A program made the position numbers and the translations under genes. A stretch of 64,000 nucleotides of DNA from Calonectria ilicicola (Eukaryota; Ascomycota; Sordariomycetes; Hypocreales; Nectriaceae). The notes under the pieces were generated by a model. The model saw nothing but the letters and a program-made list of their open reading frames with translations, was not told where the DNA came from and searched no databases. Position 1 is the stretch's first letter. Every line of letters begins with the position of its first letter. This document shows positions 35,303 to 48,448 of this stretch, piece after piece. Location: contig CP085829.1 in the NCBI GenBank assembly GCA_020809705.1, forward strand, positions 2,356,001-2,420,000, given 5' to 3'.

Positions 35303-38300
35303 TTAAGTTTGTCGGGACTTTCCCCCGTCATCCTGATGATCATCTGTATCAAGTCTCTTGCGCCAATCGGCCAGGCTCTCGCTAAGTCCTAGCCCACCAG
35401 TAGCCTCCTCTTTCTTGGCAGCTGGGGCGGTTTCGAAATCAAAGCTGGTACTCAGACGGTAGTTTTTGTTAGTGGCCTCCCACTGGGTTCTAAGTGTCTC
35501 AAGCTCAGATGCCAGATTATCGAGGGCGGCGCTGTTTCTAGCTTCCAGGCTGTTCCCGCCAGCGCCCCCATAAATGCTCTCGCCCTCAGAACTTTCAACT
35601 CGAGCATGGCCGATGGCAGCATGGCCGATGGGAGCACCGTTGGTGGCGCTCGGCTCAGCCTGCAATTCAGGGACTTGCCTGCTACGACGGCGGTAGTTAT
35701 CAACCGAATGCTCAACCTGGTCAAGGAGAAGAGCCACCTTTTGCTCGGCATCACTAGCACGCTGTTCGAGAAGGGTGTTCTCAGACTGTAGTTGCTCAAG
35801 ATCCTTGCGGTGTGACGCCAGCTTCTGCAGAGCTTCTTCGCTCTCCTTCTGGGCTTCCTCGCGTTCCTCATTGCTCTCCTCCAGTTCCTCTCTCACCGTC
35901 TCCAACTGCTTCTCTAGTTCGATGACAGACGTTTTCAGTTGGTTTTCCAAGGAACTAATCTTAGACTGGAGGGAGGCCCTCTCGGTTTCCCAGTTGGAAG
36001 AGCCCATAGACCTTTCATCGGTTGATTCGAGTCGGGTTTCAAGCTCTTCCACTTCCGCCTTGAGACGTCCGTTGTCGGTCTTGTATCGCGAAAGTTGTTC
36101 CTTCAGCTGTTTTAGCATTTTCTCGGTTCCCTTGACGTAGTGCACCGCCGACTGATAATCGCTCTCGAGCTGTGCAAGCTTTTCACGGTACGCTGCCTCC
36201 GATTCTTGAGCCTGAATGGCAAATGTTTGCTTGGTTTCCTCGTGAGCAGCATTGGCGCTGGCCAGCTGTGCCTCCAAATCGCGGGCACGATTCAGGTCTG
36301 GGGAATTTGTGCGAGGGCTAGTGAGGCCACGCGCACGTATAGCGCCAGTCGGACTGATGCCCCTCTCACTAAGAATATCCTTGAGTGCATTGTGTTGCAC
36401 AGTCATGGCGTTGGTCTCGAGCTGCTGAGCAGCCAGCTGGTTCTTCAGGTCTGAGTTAGCCGCCTGAAGTGTCTGAGTGTCTCTCAAGGCAGACTGCAGC
36501 TGTCTTCGAATACCAACACCTTCCCGGCTGGATTGTTCTTGGTACTGTTCAAGACCAGCAATGCGCTCTTCAGCAGCACGAAGCTTGTCAGCAGCACTAT
36601 CCGCCTCATGCCTATACTTCTTAACCAAGCCGCTTGATGTCTCGATTTGTGAATGAAGAGCAGCAACACGATCATTGTCAGCCTTGCTCGACTTCGCAAC
36701 GTCATGGGTCGAGATTTTATCGAGACCAGCCAAGACTGCCTGGCGATGGGTTCGCGCTTCAGCCGCATGCTTCTCACAAAGTTCTTCAGCATCCCGCAGG
36801 CGTTGGGTCGCAGTAGTCAGCTCTGCGTTCCGCGCTTCATGTTCAAGCTTGAGCTTATTCAACAAAGCCTCAGCCGTTTCTCGCTGGCCTCGTTCTTCAG
36901 AAAGCTTTGATTCGAGATGTGACTTGGCATCTTCAGATGAGAGAATAGCAGCTTTGAGTGATTCGAATGTGTCATGGTGGCTCTTGGAGTTCCCAGCAGC
37001 TTCTTCGTACTTGCTAGCTAAATCCTCCTTTTCGATTTGGAGTAGCTCCAACGCTGCCACTGCTTCAGCGGCCGAAACCGACCGCTCGCGAGCTTCTTGT
37101 TGAGCTTGATGTAGCTCAGCCTTGAGGCGCTCAACTTCGCCCGAGGTCTGCTGCTTGAAGGTTTCAAGCTCCGCCATTCGCCGTTGGGCAGCATTTGTGG
37201 TATCGTCAGCGAGATGGCGCGACTTCTTCTCCGCGTCGAGCTCGACTCTAGCAGCATCAAGTCTAGTTTGCAAGTCTTTCTGAAGATACAAGGCAGAAGC
37301 CAGTTTCCTGCTCATTTCACTCGTTCGGATCTCAGCCTCGTCCCGGTCGTTGTCAAGCTGTGGTGTGCTTGCAGCACTGCTGCCCATGCGAGCTGCAAGC
37401 TTTGCCTTGGCGTAGACGGCCTCCTGAATGGCTGCATCACGTTGCTTCTCAGCTTCCGCGATCTGCTTGGCGGCAATTACAGCCTGCTTGTCAACGGCAC
37501 TTTGAACGTTTGCGAGTTCTGTTCGCATGGCGAGTAGAGCTTCGATCAGCGGTCGATCCTCGTCGTCAAACGTCTCAGTGGCTTTGTTATCAAGGATTGG
37601 ACTGTAGGAGGTGTTGGGAACATAGCCAGATTTCCTGGCAAGCTCCAGTTCGGAAGCATACCAAGCATTACGGTTACGAGCTGAGTCAAGTTCCTTCAAG
37701 AGGACAACGGTCTGAGAGTTTCGGACAGAAGACCGTCGAGACATGCCATTGCTAGGCTGCCGAGTAGGTTGAGGAGGGGAAGCTGGCCGCTGTGCAGGTT
37801 TGACATAATGTTCCGTAGGGCCATCAGCTGCCACCGCCGCCCGGCTTGGCCGGACTGGCTTATTGCCGCCATGTTCACCATGCTCCTGCTTAGAGCCCGA
37901 CCTCGAGGGTGCTTTCTTGCCATTTATCACAGGAGCCGCCGCAGGGGCTACAACAGGAGGGCCCTCGACCTCGGCAATAACCTCACGCACTATAGGAGAT
38001 TGGTTGGTAGTTTTTGGAGAAAGATTCGACCTTTCGTTCGATTGTGCACGAACTCGTCCAATAGCAGATGCTGTATCAACAGTTGGTCTGGCCGGAGTCG
38101 GACCTTGCGGTGGTGGGCCTGCAGGAGCACCAGGAGGCGCAGCCCTTGGAAGTTTGGAACTAGCAGCATTAGGCGGGGCCTGCGAATCGGGTCCATTAGG
38201 AGGCGACTTCTGTCCGTTGGGGGGGGCTGATGGACCAGCAGCCATAATCTTGCGTCCTTCGGCTGGTCCATTAGATCCATCGCGAAGTGGCAGCTGACGA

Positions 38301-39862
38301 TTTGATGCTTCAGTACTAGGTCGTCGGGCTGGAGCCGTTCTCTGTGAACCTGGTTGTTGCGAGTCATTGGGGTATCGAATCTTTGACGTGTCGAGAACGT
38401 AAAGTAGTCCCAGGTCATTGACTCCTGTGGAAGCCGTGCTCGGCTCTCCACCAAGCACTACGATTGACTTGCCAACCGTTGTCATGCTGTGTCCAGAGCG
38501 CGGAGAAGGAGAAGGTCCCATATTCTGGAATGTGTACCACCGTCGAGAGGAAATTCTAAATGCTGCGAGGTCGCCCAAATCCGTTCCTTCCTCAGTGCGA
38601 CCACCGAAAACATACATCACATCATCGACCAGAGCGGCGGCGTGGCCTTCGCGGGGGGCAGGGATGTAGCCTATACAGTCAAGTTGGGTCCATTTGTTGA
38701 AAGCTGGGTCGTAGCACCAAACGTCGTTGAACCATTGGAAACCATTGGTTCCACCAAACCTAATATGCCATGAGCGGGCTATTGAAAGCTTGTTCAGAAA
38801 TCGGCTCGGACTTACAGGTACATTCTATCGTTGTATGTAACCATAGTATGGTTTGTACGTGCAGCGGGAATCTTAGGCGATGCCTCACCCGCGACAAGAA
38901 TTTCCCACCTGTTGTTGGGCATTTGAAGTTGGTTGAGATCAAAGGCAGAGAGATCATTCATGAAATAGCCCTCGACCTGGCCACCAAAGATGAAGATCTT
39001 GGATCCCAGAATATTGAGCGTGTGTCCATAACGGCCGGATGGTCGAGGACCAGCTGGCAAAGCCCGGGACCACTGTCTCGTTGCTGCAAGCGATTAGTTG
39101 CTGGGTGGAATTCTGAGGGAACAAGAACATACAAGTGTTTAGCAGGTACAGAGTCTCATCGAGAACATCAGCCTCGTCGATCTTGGTGTCACCACCGTAA
39201 ACAATAAAGGCATTGCCAACAAGCAAGCTAGCATGACCAACTCTAGGCCCTGGACCTTCAGCAGTAGTGGCCAGAGGATAGCATGCCATGTTCCCGCCCG
39301 CTTCGATCATCCATAAATCACCTTTGACAGTCGAGCTATTGATCAATCCACCCATCATGTACACATCGCCCTCCTTAGAGGAGATCGAATTGACGGCTGC
39401 GCCATAGCGAGGGAACGGGCTAGGGTGTGTCGAGGTATACGTTAGGCGACGTTGGGACCAAGGATACAGTGAAGCATTGTTGCCGTTCATCTGGGGACCA
39501 TTGCGAGCCTGTGTAGCCTACATTAGCGACTGTGGTTATAGTTGTTTGCCTTATTCGCTTGATGCCGGGGGCTAACATACCGATACGTCATTTGGTTGCG
39601 CTTGCTGCTGTTGCTGTTGCGCAGTCTGATCTGTACTCCCGGTACGTCGAGAATGTCCATGGTGGTGGTCAGGGCTTCCCGTGCCCGCTTCATTGTCGAT
39701 CGATGTTACGCTGCCAGTTGGAGTTGCGCGCTGACCAGCACCCTTTTCTGCGACTCGTGCACTAGCGCTCTGAATAGAGCCCTGGGAGCCCGAGTTTGGG
39801 TTGGCATCGCGACTACCCAGGTTCCTCTCTGGGTGCTTTTTCGATTTGAAGAGAAAGGCCAT
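35303..39862 (-). CDS. tea1: Tea1-like kelch-repeat and coiled-coil polarity protein
   Basis: Four exons: 39862-39581, 39508-39133, 39083-38816 and 38759-35303, giving 1460 aa. The N-terminal ~95 residues are low complexity with a Q run. Six kelch blades follow (~100-420), each with a GG or G-G pair: YMMGGLINSS, FIVYGGDTKID, FIFGGQVEGY, FGGTNGFQWFNDVW, VFGGRTEEGTD, VVLGGEPS. Then come a Pro/Ser-rich linker and a long coiled coil (~550-1300, e.g. LEQYQEQSSREGVGIRRQL). This is the Tea1/Kel1 architecture: a cell-end marker carried on microtubule tips that recruits formins and orients hyphal tip growth. Exon 2 has two possible acceptors 9 nt apart (39508 or 39517), differing by Ala-Thr-Gln. It is divergent from KOG1 across 4 kb. 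Confidence 0.93.
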
Positions 39863-42800
39863 GGTGATGGGGAGCCGCTCGGCGGCGGAAACTGAACTGG
39901 GGAAACAGCACTATAGATGGTTGTGGAGAAAATCGGAGGCGATAGATGGCGGTGTCGATACGCAAGAATGGTCGCGTGTGTGAGGGTATCACGGAAGGTT
40001 AGAGTGCGGCCAGGTCGAACAGAGGCGCAGGTGATGTCGTGGGTATTGGGGGCTGCCCGGTCGGGGGGGCAATTCCAAACGGGGACGTAGGAACAAGGGC
40101 TACTGTAGTCGAGACCTGAGATGGCTGGGCTAGCATCGGAGGGAAGCGCAGAAGGGAAAATGGCTTGTCGTGCAAGTTTTTGCTGTTCAACCTCCCGAAT
40201 TTTGGGGGAGGATGGGAGGGGGGTTGGAAACAAGAGGCTGATGGATGCGCTCCAACAGACCGTCAAGGAGTCCGGGACCTGATTCGTGCTGGCGGCCGGG
40301 CAAGCAAACAATCGCAGGGGCTCGATCGAGAGGCGTCGGGGGAATCGGACGTGGGATGAAAAGCGTCTCCCTGGGGGCGCTGAATGATGAAAACGCCAGA
40401 CGGCGGGCGGAGAGATGATGAAGGGAAGGGAATGGCGATGGCGATGCTGGCGGCAAGTTAGAAAAAAGGTGTCAGCCAGGCCTCTCTGACTTTACTGTAC
40501 CGACTCGGTCCCCGTCCAGTCCCCGTAATACCTCCTGCCATCACTGGCCGCCGACTCCTGTAACCTCCAGGCGCTCCGCCTTGACTGGGCTCCAGGGCTT
40601 CTGTTCCTGGCGCAGTGGCACCCCGACTGCAGCACCCTGGGCCACTGGCAGCGCTCCTGTCCCTTTGTCAGACCGCGCCCCCAACCAATCGTGGGTCGAG
40701 CCCGCGCTAGCCTGACCCATCCTGGCCTAAGCCAAACGACTTTTTTTAGGGGTTGCAGGCTACATAGTACATAGTACAGTATGTTACAGTGCCGGCCGGT
40801 CTGCAGTGGACATTGGACATTGTGGGGTGCTCGGAAGGCCTGGATACCGGCCAGGTACACGTGGGCTAGTGGCTCGGCTGGTCGCAGTGGAGGTCGGCCT
40901 GGAGTACTCTGCAGGGGTCTGCACAGAGCCATCCCCTTTTCAAATCCAGGGGCTGGACATGTCACGGCACATGGTGCACTGTATCGTCTGCCTCCCCAGT
41001 GCTACCACCGAGACATGATGCTCTAGGCCACGAGACACTCTCATGTAGGTACCGTGGCAGATGTACACAGTCGCTCCCGTCGTGCATGGTCAGAATCAGA
41101 AACAACATACCCCCAAGAGAAGCGGCTAGTTATCCAGTGCGTATATTGGTGCCGAGACTTGCTTTCATGTAGGGCAACGACGTTTTATTTTTCTTTCTCC
41201 TACTTCTCGATGACTTCCTTGCATCTGTTTCACGGAGCGACAACCTCCCCCGTCGGCCGAGATACCCCAAATACCACCACAACGACAACCAAACGTATCC
41301 AGGAGGCAGGGGGGCGGTCATCCAGCCGTGGCCACCACCAGCTTTCCCTTTTTTTTTCCTTTTTTTTTTTTTAGACGGTCCGTGGCTAGGGCTATCGAAT
41401 CAGATGCATGGTAACAAGCCATCCGCTTGTACTCGCAACACAAAAACAGGGCTCCAGCTTACCCGCCTCACTTTTATGCATTGCGTTGAAGCCCATGTAC
41501 AGATCTACGACGCAGCATTGCTTCTGTCTTTGTCTGTTGTCTTGGTTTTAGTTTTGGTCTTTCTTGGCCTTGGCTATTGTCTGTCTGGGCTCAGCTCAAC
41601 AATCTCCTCTCTCCTTAAATTATGTACTATAACCAGGGTGCCAGTATTACTCACCGTCAGCGCGTAAATGCTGTGGAACGAGAGAACACAACGAGGCAAA
41701 AGGGCAGCGAGTGTCACAGGATGTGCCAAAGAAACCTTTGGCTGGCCTCAGAATCACCAGAGTGTGACTACCGTTTCGTCAGTTGCCTGTGGCGCCACGA
41801 AAAGGGATGGCTTCCAGGCGCCTTGGCGAGCCTGCACCTGCACGTCATTACCCAGTGAGATGCTTACGGAGTGCAGCCATATGCCTCATGCCTCAACACA
41901 CACTGACCTTACTAAGACGCATATTGATGAGCTGCACAGAATGGGCGCACGGTGCGTCCACGAGCTGGTTAATCTAGGTTGGACCACCGCAATCAATCCC
42001 ATGCTACTCTGTTATGGGCTCATCTGCTGGAAAACCTTTTTTTTACCAGGTTGTCGTCGACCACGGCCCATACCGGACATTACTATGATGCTCTGCCAAC
42101 GCTCATGACGCCTGCCTTCTGCTCGTTGGGTCGCTCGTTTCAAGATTTCCACTAATGACGCCAATTGGGGCGGGTTGGCGCACGGGCCATGTGTGCTCAA
42201 ACCCCACTCTCCAAGTTTCCAAGGTACAGCTAATTAGGGGAGAGAAAAAGGGGACAGGCATCCGTGGCCGAAAAGCCTTAATTATTTCTCAGGATGGGAG
42301 CTTTGTCTTCGAGAAGCGCCTCGTTGTTTGGTATCCCGATCGTCAGGCCTTGCAATCTTCCGATTCACAGTCGATCGTTTCAGTGACAGAGAGGCCCGAG
42401 CCGACAGGAACCACGCGGTTCACGCTAAGCCCACATGTGGTATTGCAATCGTGTTGGTGATGCGGCCCTTTTGACGTTTAACGTTCGTCCTCATCGTGTG
42501 AGGAGAGTGTTCATCTCCAAGCGAAGGCGATGGATGCTGTCTGTCGTTGCTCCAAGTGTCCTTGTGCGCCCAGGCAGGGTTCCCAATTCCATACCCAGGC
42601 CGGGCACTCCGTCATCCAGGGAAAGGGTACCCGAGCATGGACACCAGGACTTCCGAATTAGTATACTAATCATGGGCGCACAAAATGCTATGCTTGGAGG
42701 GCAGACTCGTGTCATGGCATTCATCAATTGGGGCGTGAATGGTGGACCACAATTGCCGGCAGCATTTACATAGCCCTCAACAGAGCAGCCGGTGTGCTGA

Positions 42801-43886
42801 GCGTGACGGACAAGACGGGATCTATGAACGTGACCAGCCAGTAGCTGGCTCCGGATGATTGAGCATAATTAGTGCGTCTGTCGCAGGTTCCTGATCCGCA
42901 AGCATGCATCCTAAACCGGGATCTAAACGTCGGAGCATTGATGTACACTGGGGATCCGAGTGGTTAGAGCAAACAGCGATCGGTGGCCATCAACTAGCTA
43001 GCTAGCTAGCCACCACAAGACACCAGCGCGACGAGGTGGAAAGCTGGCTGTCATGTGTCATCTCACCATCGAATTGTCCGTAGAGCTATACTTGGCGATT
43101 GAAACTTGGCTCCATCTTGTCAGCCAAGGAGTCAAAGGTGAACTGGTGCTGGACAAAGCAAAACACGTGCAGGGTCACGCGTGATGGTCACGCTTATCGG
43201 AATATGGACTAGCGCCGTAGACTCGCCGACAACCTGCCTGACGCCGAGGCAAGATGCGCCCGTGCGGCTAGAGTGCAAGCTGCTGGGGTTGGCGTCTTGT
43301 GCTACAAGAAAACAAGAGTCGTCCCAAGGTAAGGCAAGGTACCAAAGGCAAAAACGTCTGACCAAATGAAGGTCGAGGAGGAGCTTGGGTGCCGAGATCC
43401 GCCATCAATGATAGAGTTGGCCAGGGAATCCATTTGCTGAGGCTCTAAGTGCGATAGGCGAGCGTGACAGGACCCTGTGAATCACGGCACACAAAAGTTA
43501 GGATTCGAGCCTTGAATGTAGATGGTGTACACTCCTAACAATGAGCCGCAGAATTAGGAATCTGGTCGTGTTGGGTGGCTCTGTTTGCCCAGCACCGACG
43601 GCAGCCATTCAGAGCTGCTGGATCCGTCAGTGTCGGTAGACCCAGCTGTTTAGCGTCCAGCACTCAGCGGTCCAGCGGTCCAGCGCCGAGCAGCCAAGTG
43701 ACGCGCTTGCCAGCTGTGTGGCCTATCCCGGTACTGGGTATTCCTAATTTCTGCCTTTGTCCTGGTCATCCGCCCGCAGCACCAAATCCTCACAGCCGAC
43801 ATCAATCTCTTTCAACCCATCCAAACGACAGCGGAACCACATTCGCCGTCATCCAGCAATTCGGCTCTATAACTGTTGCTCACCGC
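39863..43886. other. Large divergent intergenic region Tea1-like/KOG1, 4.0 kb
   Basis: No supported gene. It holds T-rich runs (41349-41373), a (CTAG)4 tract at 42994-43010 and many short ORFs (up to ~157 codons) on both strands without motifs or splice logic. The ~150 bases before 43930 look like the KOG1 leader. Confidence 0.5.
42994..43010. repeat. (CTAG)4 microsatellite
   Basis: Four CTAG units plus C, self-complementary, in intergenic DNA. Confidence 0.85.
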
Positions 43887-43916
43887 ATGCGAGCGCCTGC
43901 CGCCATGCTGGCTTGA
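43887..43916 (+). promoter_or_regulatory. Nine-codon upstream ORF before KOG1
   Basis: ATG at 43887 opens MRAPAAMLA and stops with TGA at 43914-43916, 13 nt before the KOG1 ATG. A second in-frame ATG lies at 43905. With so short a gap, reinitiation at KOG1 would be inefficient, so translation would depend on leaky scanning. Confidence 0.5.
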
Positions 43917-43929
43917 ACTCTCATAGACC

Positions 43930-46900
43930 ATGACCGCTGTGTCGACGCAACAGACGTCACCCCCTCCGCTGCTCCCCAACCGCACCTCCACCAGCTCCAA
44001 GTCATCACTGGCTCACGACAGCCACCAACACGACGCGCCAGCTCGCCCTCTCCCTGCATCTGCAGCAACAATGGCGCTGAGATCGGATCTCAACGGCACT
44101 TCCGCGCCCGTCGGCAATACCAACGGAGATGCCTCACGAGCGCGAGCAATGGCCAACGGCCGTGCGGTCCACGACGCGAGCACCAACAGTGATGACGATG
44201 GCCGACCTGTGAGCGCTCCAGGAAGACGAAACGGAAGCACCTCGGCCGAGGCAAGAGATGATATGGACCCTCCACGCACGAAACGACCAGCCAAGCCGCT
44301 CCTGCTGCGGTCCAAGAGCGAATATGCGCACCGATCTATTGACGACGATGAGTCGATAGAAGAAGACATTCCGGAATGGGGAGCTAGGCATGGATTCGAG
44401 GACCATTACCAGTCTGAAGATATCATTTCCCAACTTGCAAATGTGAGTCACCGTCATTCTCTCCCCATCCGCATCGAACAAGCGGACAGCCTTGCGTACC
44501 AAAGTGCCATAGCCACCCACCCAGGTTAGATTTTTATCTCGGATTATTACTAACATCTCCATCAGAATTGGTACATGTATTTCACAGATAAGCGACACGA
44601 GACAACCGGCAAGCCAAAGCCGTTACAATACGAACTCCAAGACTGGCGCCAGCGAGATAGACTCAAGACGGTGTCCGCTGCACTAGCAGTCTGTCTGAAT
44701 ATCGGCGTTGAGCCGCCTGATCAACTCAAGACGAGCCCAGGTGCCAAGCTCGAGGCATGGACCGACCCAACTGTCCCTCCAATTCAGAAGGCTCTTGAAA
44801 ACATTGGCAAGGCCCTCCAGGCCCAATACGAGACGCTGGCCATCAGGGCTCGCTACAAGCAATACCTTGACCCGTCAGTAGAAGAAACCAAAAAGTTTTG
44901 CATATCCTTGCGCCGAAATGCCAAGGATGAACGAGTACTTCTTCATTACAATGGCCATGGTGTGCCCAAACCCACGGCGTCCGGAGAGATCTGGGTTTTC
45001 AACAAAAACTACACACAATATATCCCCGTATCGCTGTATGATTTACAGCATTGGCTGCAGGCACCTACTATCTTCGTGTGGGACTGCTCGGAAGCCGGTA
45101 ATATCCTAAATAATTACCACCGATTTGTGGAAAAGCACGAGGAAGAGGAGGAAGAGTCCGCTGAACGCGACCCCAGCTACACCAAGACAAGCTTCAGGCC
45201 CTACATTCACCTAGCGGCTTGTGCAGTCAAGGAAAATCTTCCTACAAATCCTCTTTTACCCGCCGATCTCTTTACAGCATGTCTCACGACTCCGATTGAG
45301 ATGGCTCTTTGGTTCTTCGTGCTCCAAAACCCATTGAAAACGAATCTCACTCCAGAACGAGCCAAGAAACTACCAGGGCGTCTCCAAGAACGTCGCACAC
45401 CACTGGGCGAGCTCAACTGGATCTTCACAGCTATCACAGATAGCATCGCTTGGACGACGCTGCCTCGCGATCTCTTCCGCAAATTTTTCCGCCAAGATCT
45501 CATGGTGGCAGCTCTGTTTCGAAATTTTCTCCTTGCTCAGCGTATTATGACTGTATACGGTTGCCATCCTCAATCGTATCCTGCTCTCCCGGATACTCAC
45601 CAGCATCCCCTGTGGGAGACTTGGGATCTGGCTGTAGATATGGCCCTTGCACAGCTTCCCATGCTAGAAAAGAAGGAAAATGAGGGGCTTGATTACGATT
45701 ACCAGAATTCCACTTTCTTCACTGAGCAGCTGACGGCGTTTGATGTCTACCTCACCAGGGGCGATGCTATGGCCCAGAAGTCCCCAGATCAGCTTCCTGT
45801 CGTGCTTCAAGTGCTCCTTAGCCAGCAGCATCGAGTGCGCGCACTTATCCTCTTGGGCAGATTCCTTGACCTCGGCCCCTGGTCAGTCCAGCTAGCCCTC
45901 AGCATCGGCATTTTCCCTTACGTGTTGAAGCTCTTGCAATCTGCAGCTGCCGAGTTGAAACCCGTAATGGTCTTCATTTGGGCTCGACTAATTGCGGTGG
46001 ATATTTCTTGCCAACAGGATCTCATCAAGGACAGCGGCTACAGCTACTTTGCTCAGATTCTCAAGCCTTCTGAGGGCCTTCCTGTCGTGGACAGTGATGA
46101 GCATAAGGCCATGTGTGCATTCATCCTCGCAATGCTCTGCAAGGATTACAAGAATGGTCAAATGGTTTGCAATCAGACAGACATCATGTCATACTGCCTG
46201 ACACATCTCCAAAACGAAGAGAATCCGCTTCTAAGGCAGTGGGCATGTCTGTGTATCAGCCAGCTCTGGCAGGACCTTCCTGAAGCAAAATGGCGCGGAA
46301 TTCGCGAGAACGCCTACGTCAAGCTGTCGTTTTTGAGCAAAGATCCATGCTGTGAGGTGCGAGCTGCCATGGTACACGCCATGACGACGTTCCTTGGCAT
46401 ACCCGATTTGACGGATGAAGTTGCTCGTATCGAAGAATCAATTGCATGGACAATTCTAGAGATGGGCAACGATGGCAGCCCCATGGTTCGCAAAGAGTTT
46501 GTCATCTTCCTCTCTCACTTCGTAGTGCGCTTTGAAAATAAGTTCCTGGTTGCTGCCTATGAACAACTCGTGGAGGAAAAGGAATACCTCATTTTCCCGC
46601 CAAAGGACGACGGCCAGGAACACAAAATGGGTCTTCATTATGCCCGACCTGAAAACCGAAATGCAGACGGAAGCATTAAGCCAACGGCCCATGGTCTATC
46701 TCACAACACCGTATACATGGCATTGTGGAAATTGGCCCTCGTTCTCAGCGTCGATCCGCACCCCGAGGTGCAGCGGGATGCCACCGTGATCATTGATTAT
46801 GTACATCATGCGCTGCTCAACTCGAGTGCCGGAGCCCCAGCTCAAATGGTGATGAGCGAAATCCAGAAACGAGCGAGCAGGCTGGCTCATAGACATAGCA

Positions 46901-48448
46901 CGAGCTCCAGCCAGCGAAACACCCTCGTTGGCGCCCCCAACTTGCAGCCATTGCCTTCGCCAGGGTTGCTCCGCAGAACCGCCAGTCTACTTTTTCAGTC
47001 TTTTATTGGTGCTGAAGACAAGTCAAGGCCAACAACGCCAACCTCCCCTGCACTCCCAAGATCACCTTCCCTGAAGTTGACACCAAGTCAGCTGTCTACT
47101 CCCCCTGAACAAAACGACCCGTCAAGCTCGTCCTCTCAGTACCATGTAGCCCATGAGCCCATGTCAGGAGCTTACCAAGAACGTGATCTGACGAAACCCC
47201 CTATACTTCCTTTAAAGAGCAGATTCTTGGAGTGGTCAATTGAGTACTTCCGTGAGCCCCAGATGAAACCGAGCGAGGCGGATGAACCCGGTAGCACCGA
47301 GTACAATGAACGACTCTGGCGAAGAGCCCGGAACGAGAACATTCTGCGGGAGACTCAGCCATTAAAACAGCAGGCAGGCAGCCATAAGTGGAACAACCAG
47401 CTAGGCATTATAAACAATGGTGCTCAACCCGCCAAGATGACATTTCATCAATTTGAAGATCATTTGGCCGTGGCCGATGATGCAAACACGGTGTATGTGT
47501 GGGATTGGAAGAAGCAAGGTCGTCTGAGCCGATTCAGCAACGGAAACCCAGAGGGCTCAAGAATCAGCGATATGAAATTCATCAACGAAGATGATCAGGC
47601 ATTCCTCCTTACAGGGTCGTCGGATGGAGTCATCCGTGTTTACCGCAATTACGACTCTGACAGAGAAATTGAGCTTGCGTCATCCCTACGTGCCCTAACA
47701 CACATGGTACCCAGCAACGTTAATTCGGGTATGGTTTTCGATTGGCAGCAGGTGACGGGGCGAGTCCTCGTGGCCGGTGATGTTCGGGTCATCCGTGTTT
47801 GGTACGCCGCTTACGAGACGTGTATCATGGACATTCCTGCACGGTCGGGCTCATGTGTCACGTCGTTGACATCGGATCAGATGACGGGCAATGTTTTTGT
47901 AGCTGGTTTTGGTGATGGCGCCCTGCGAGTGTTTGATACCCGAAACCGACCACAAGAGTCGATGGTGCGCAAGTGGAAGGATGAATCAGATCGCCAATGG
48001 ATCAAGAGTGTGCACATGCAGCGCGGTGGCCAGCGAGAGCTCCTCAGTGCCAGTCGGAACGGCAAGGTCAAGATATGGGACATCAGAATGGACAAACCGC
48101 TGCATTCGTTCCAAACCACACGAGACACACTCCGGACAGCAAGCACACACGAACATCTACCAGTCTTCGCAGTGTAAGTGGCTCACAGACAGTACAAGCA
48201 AAATGTGCATCATAGCTAATCAGTTGAGCAGGGGAACATCAAACCACGCTGTTAAGGTTTTTAACCTAGATGGAAATGAGTTGTCGACCGTTGAGCCTTA
48301 CTCGAGCTTCCTTCAACAGAGCAGGAGCTCTCCTATCTCGGCGACAGCATTCCATCCACACCGACCCATCTTGGGCTGTGCTGCGCGGGGCGACCATCAT
48401 ATCAATCTGTTTACCTGCGAGAAGTCTGAGCCGATGTACCTTGGTTAG
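43930..48448 (+). CDS. KOG1: KOG1/raptor, TORC1 subunit
   Basis: Three exons: 43930-44442, 44566-48173 and 48232-48448, giving 1445 aa. Residues 1-171 are a Ser/Thr/Pro-rich disordered extension. The raptor N-terminal conserved, caspase-like domain follows, from NWYMYFTDKRHET to LLHYNGHGVPKPT (His in HYNGHG, 298-303) and FVWDCSEAGN (Cys in WDC, 343-345). Next are the HEAT-like repeats with the conserved LARFLDLGPWAV-type block (here LLGRFLDLGPWSVQ), a Ser/Pro-rich linker (~955-1010) and a C-terminal seven-blade WD40 domain (YVWDWKK, IRVWYAAYE, VKIWDIRMDK). Raptor presents substrates to TOR kinase on vacuolar membranes and links nutrients to growth. Intron 2 splits Val in FAVGTSNHAVKVF. A short upstream ORF precedes it. 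Confidence 0.97.

Noticed and set aside
42951..42975. tRNA-like string ATCCGAGTGGTTAGAGCA
   Set aside because: It resembles a tRNA D-arm/A-box, but no anticodon arm, T-arm or closing acceptor stem follows at the right spacing.
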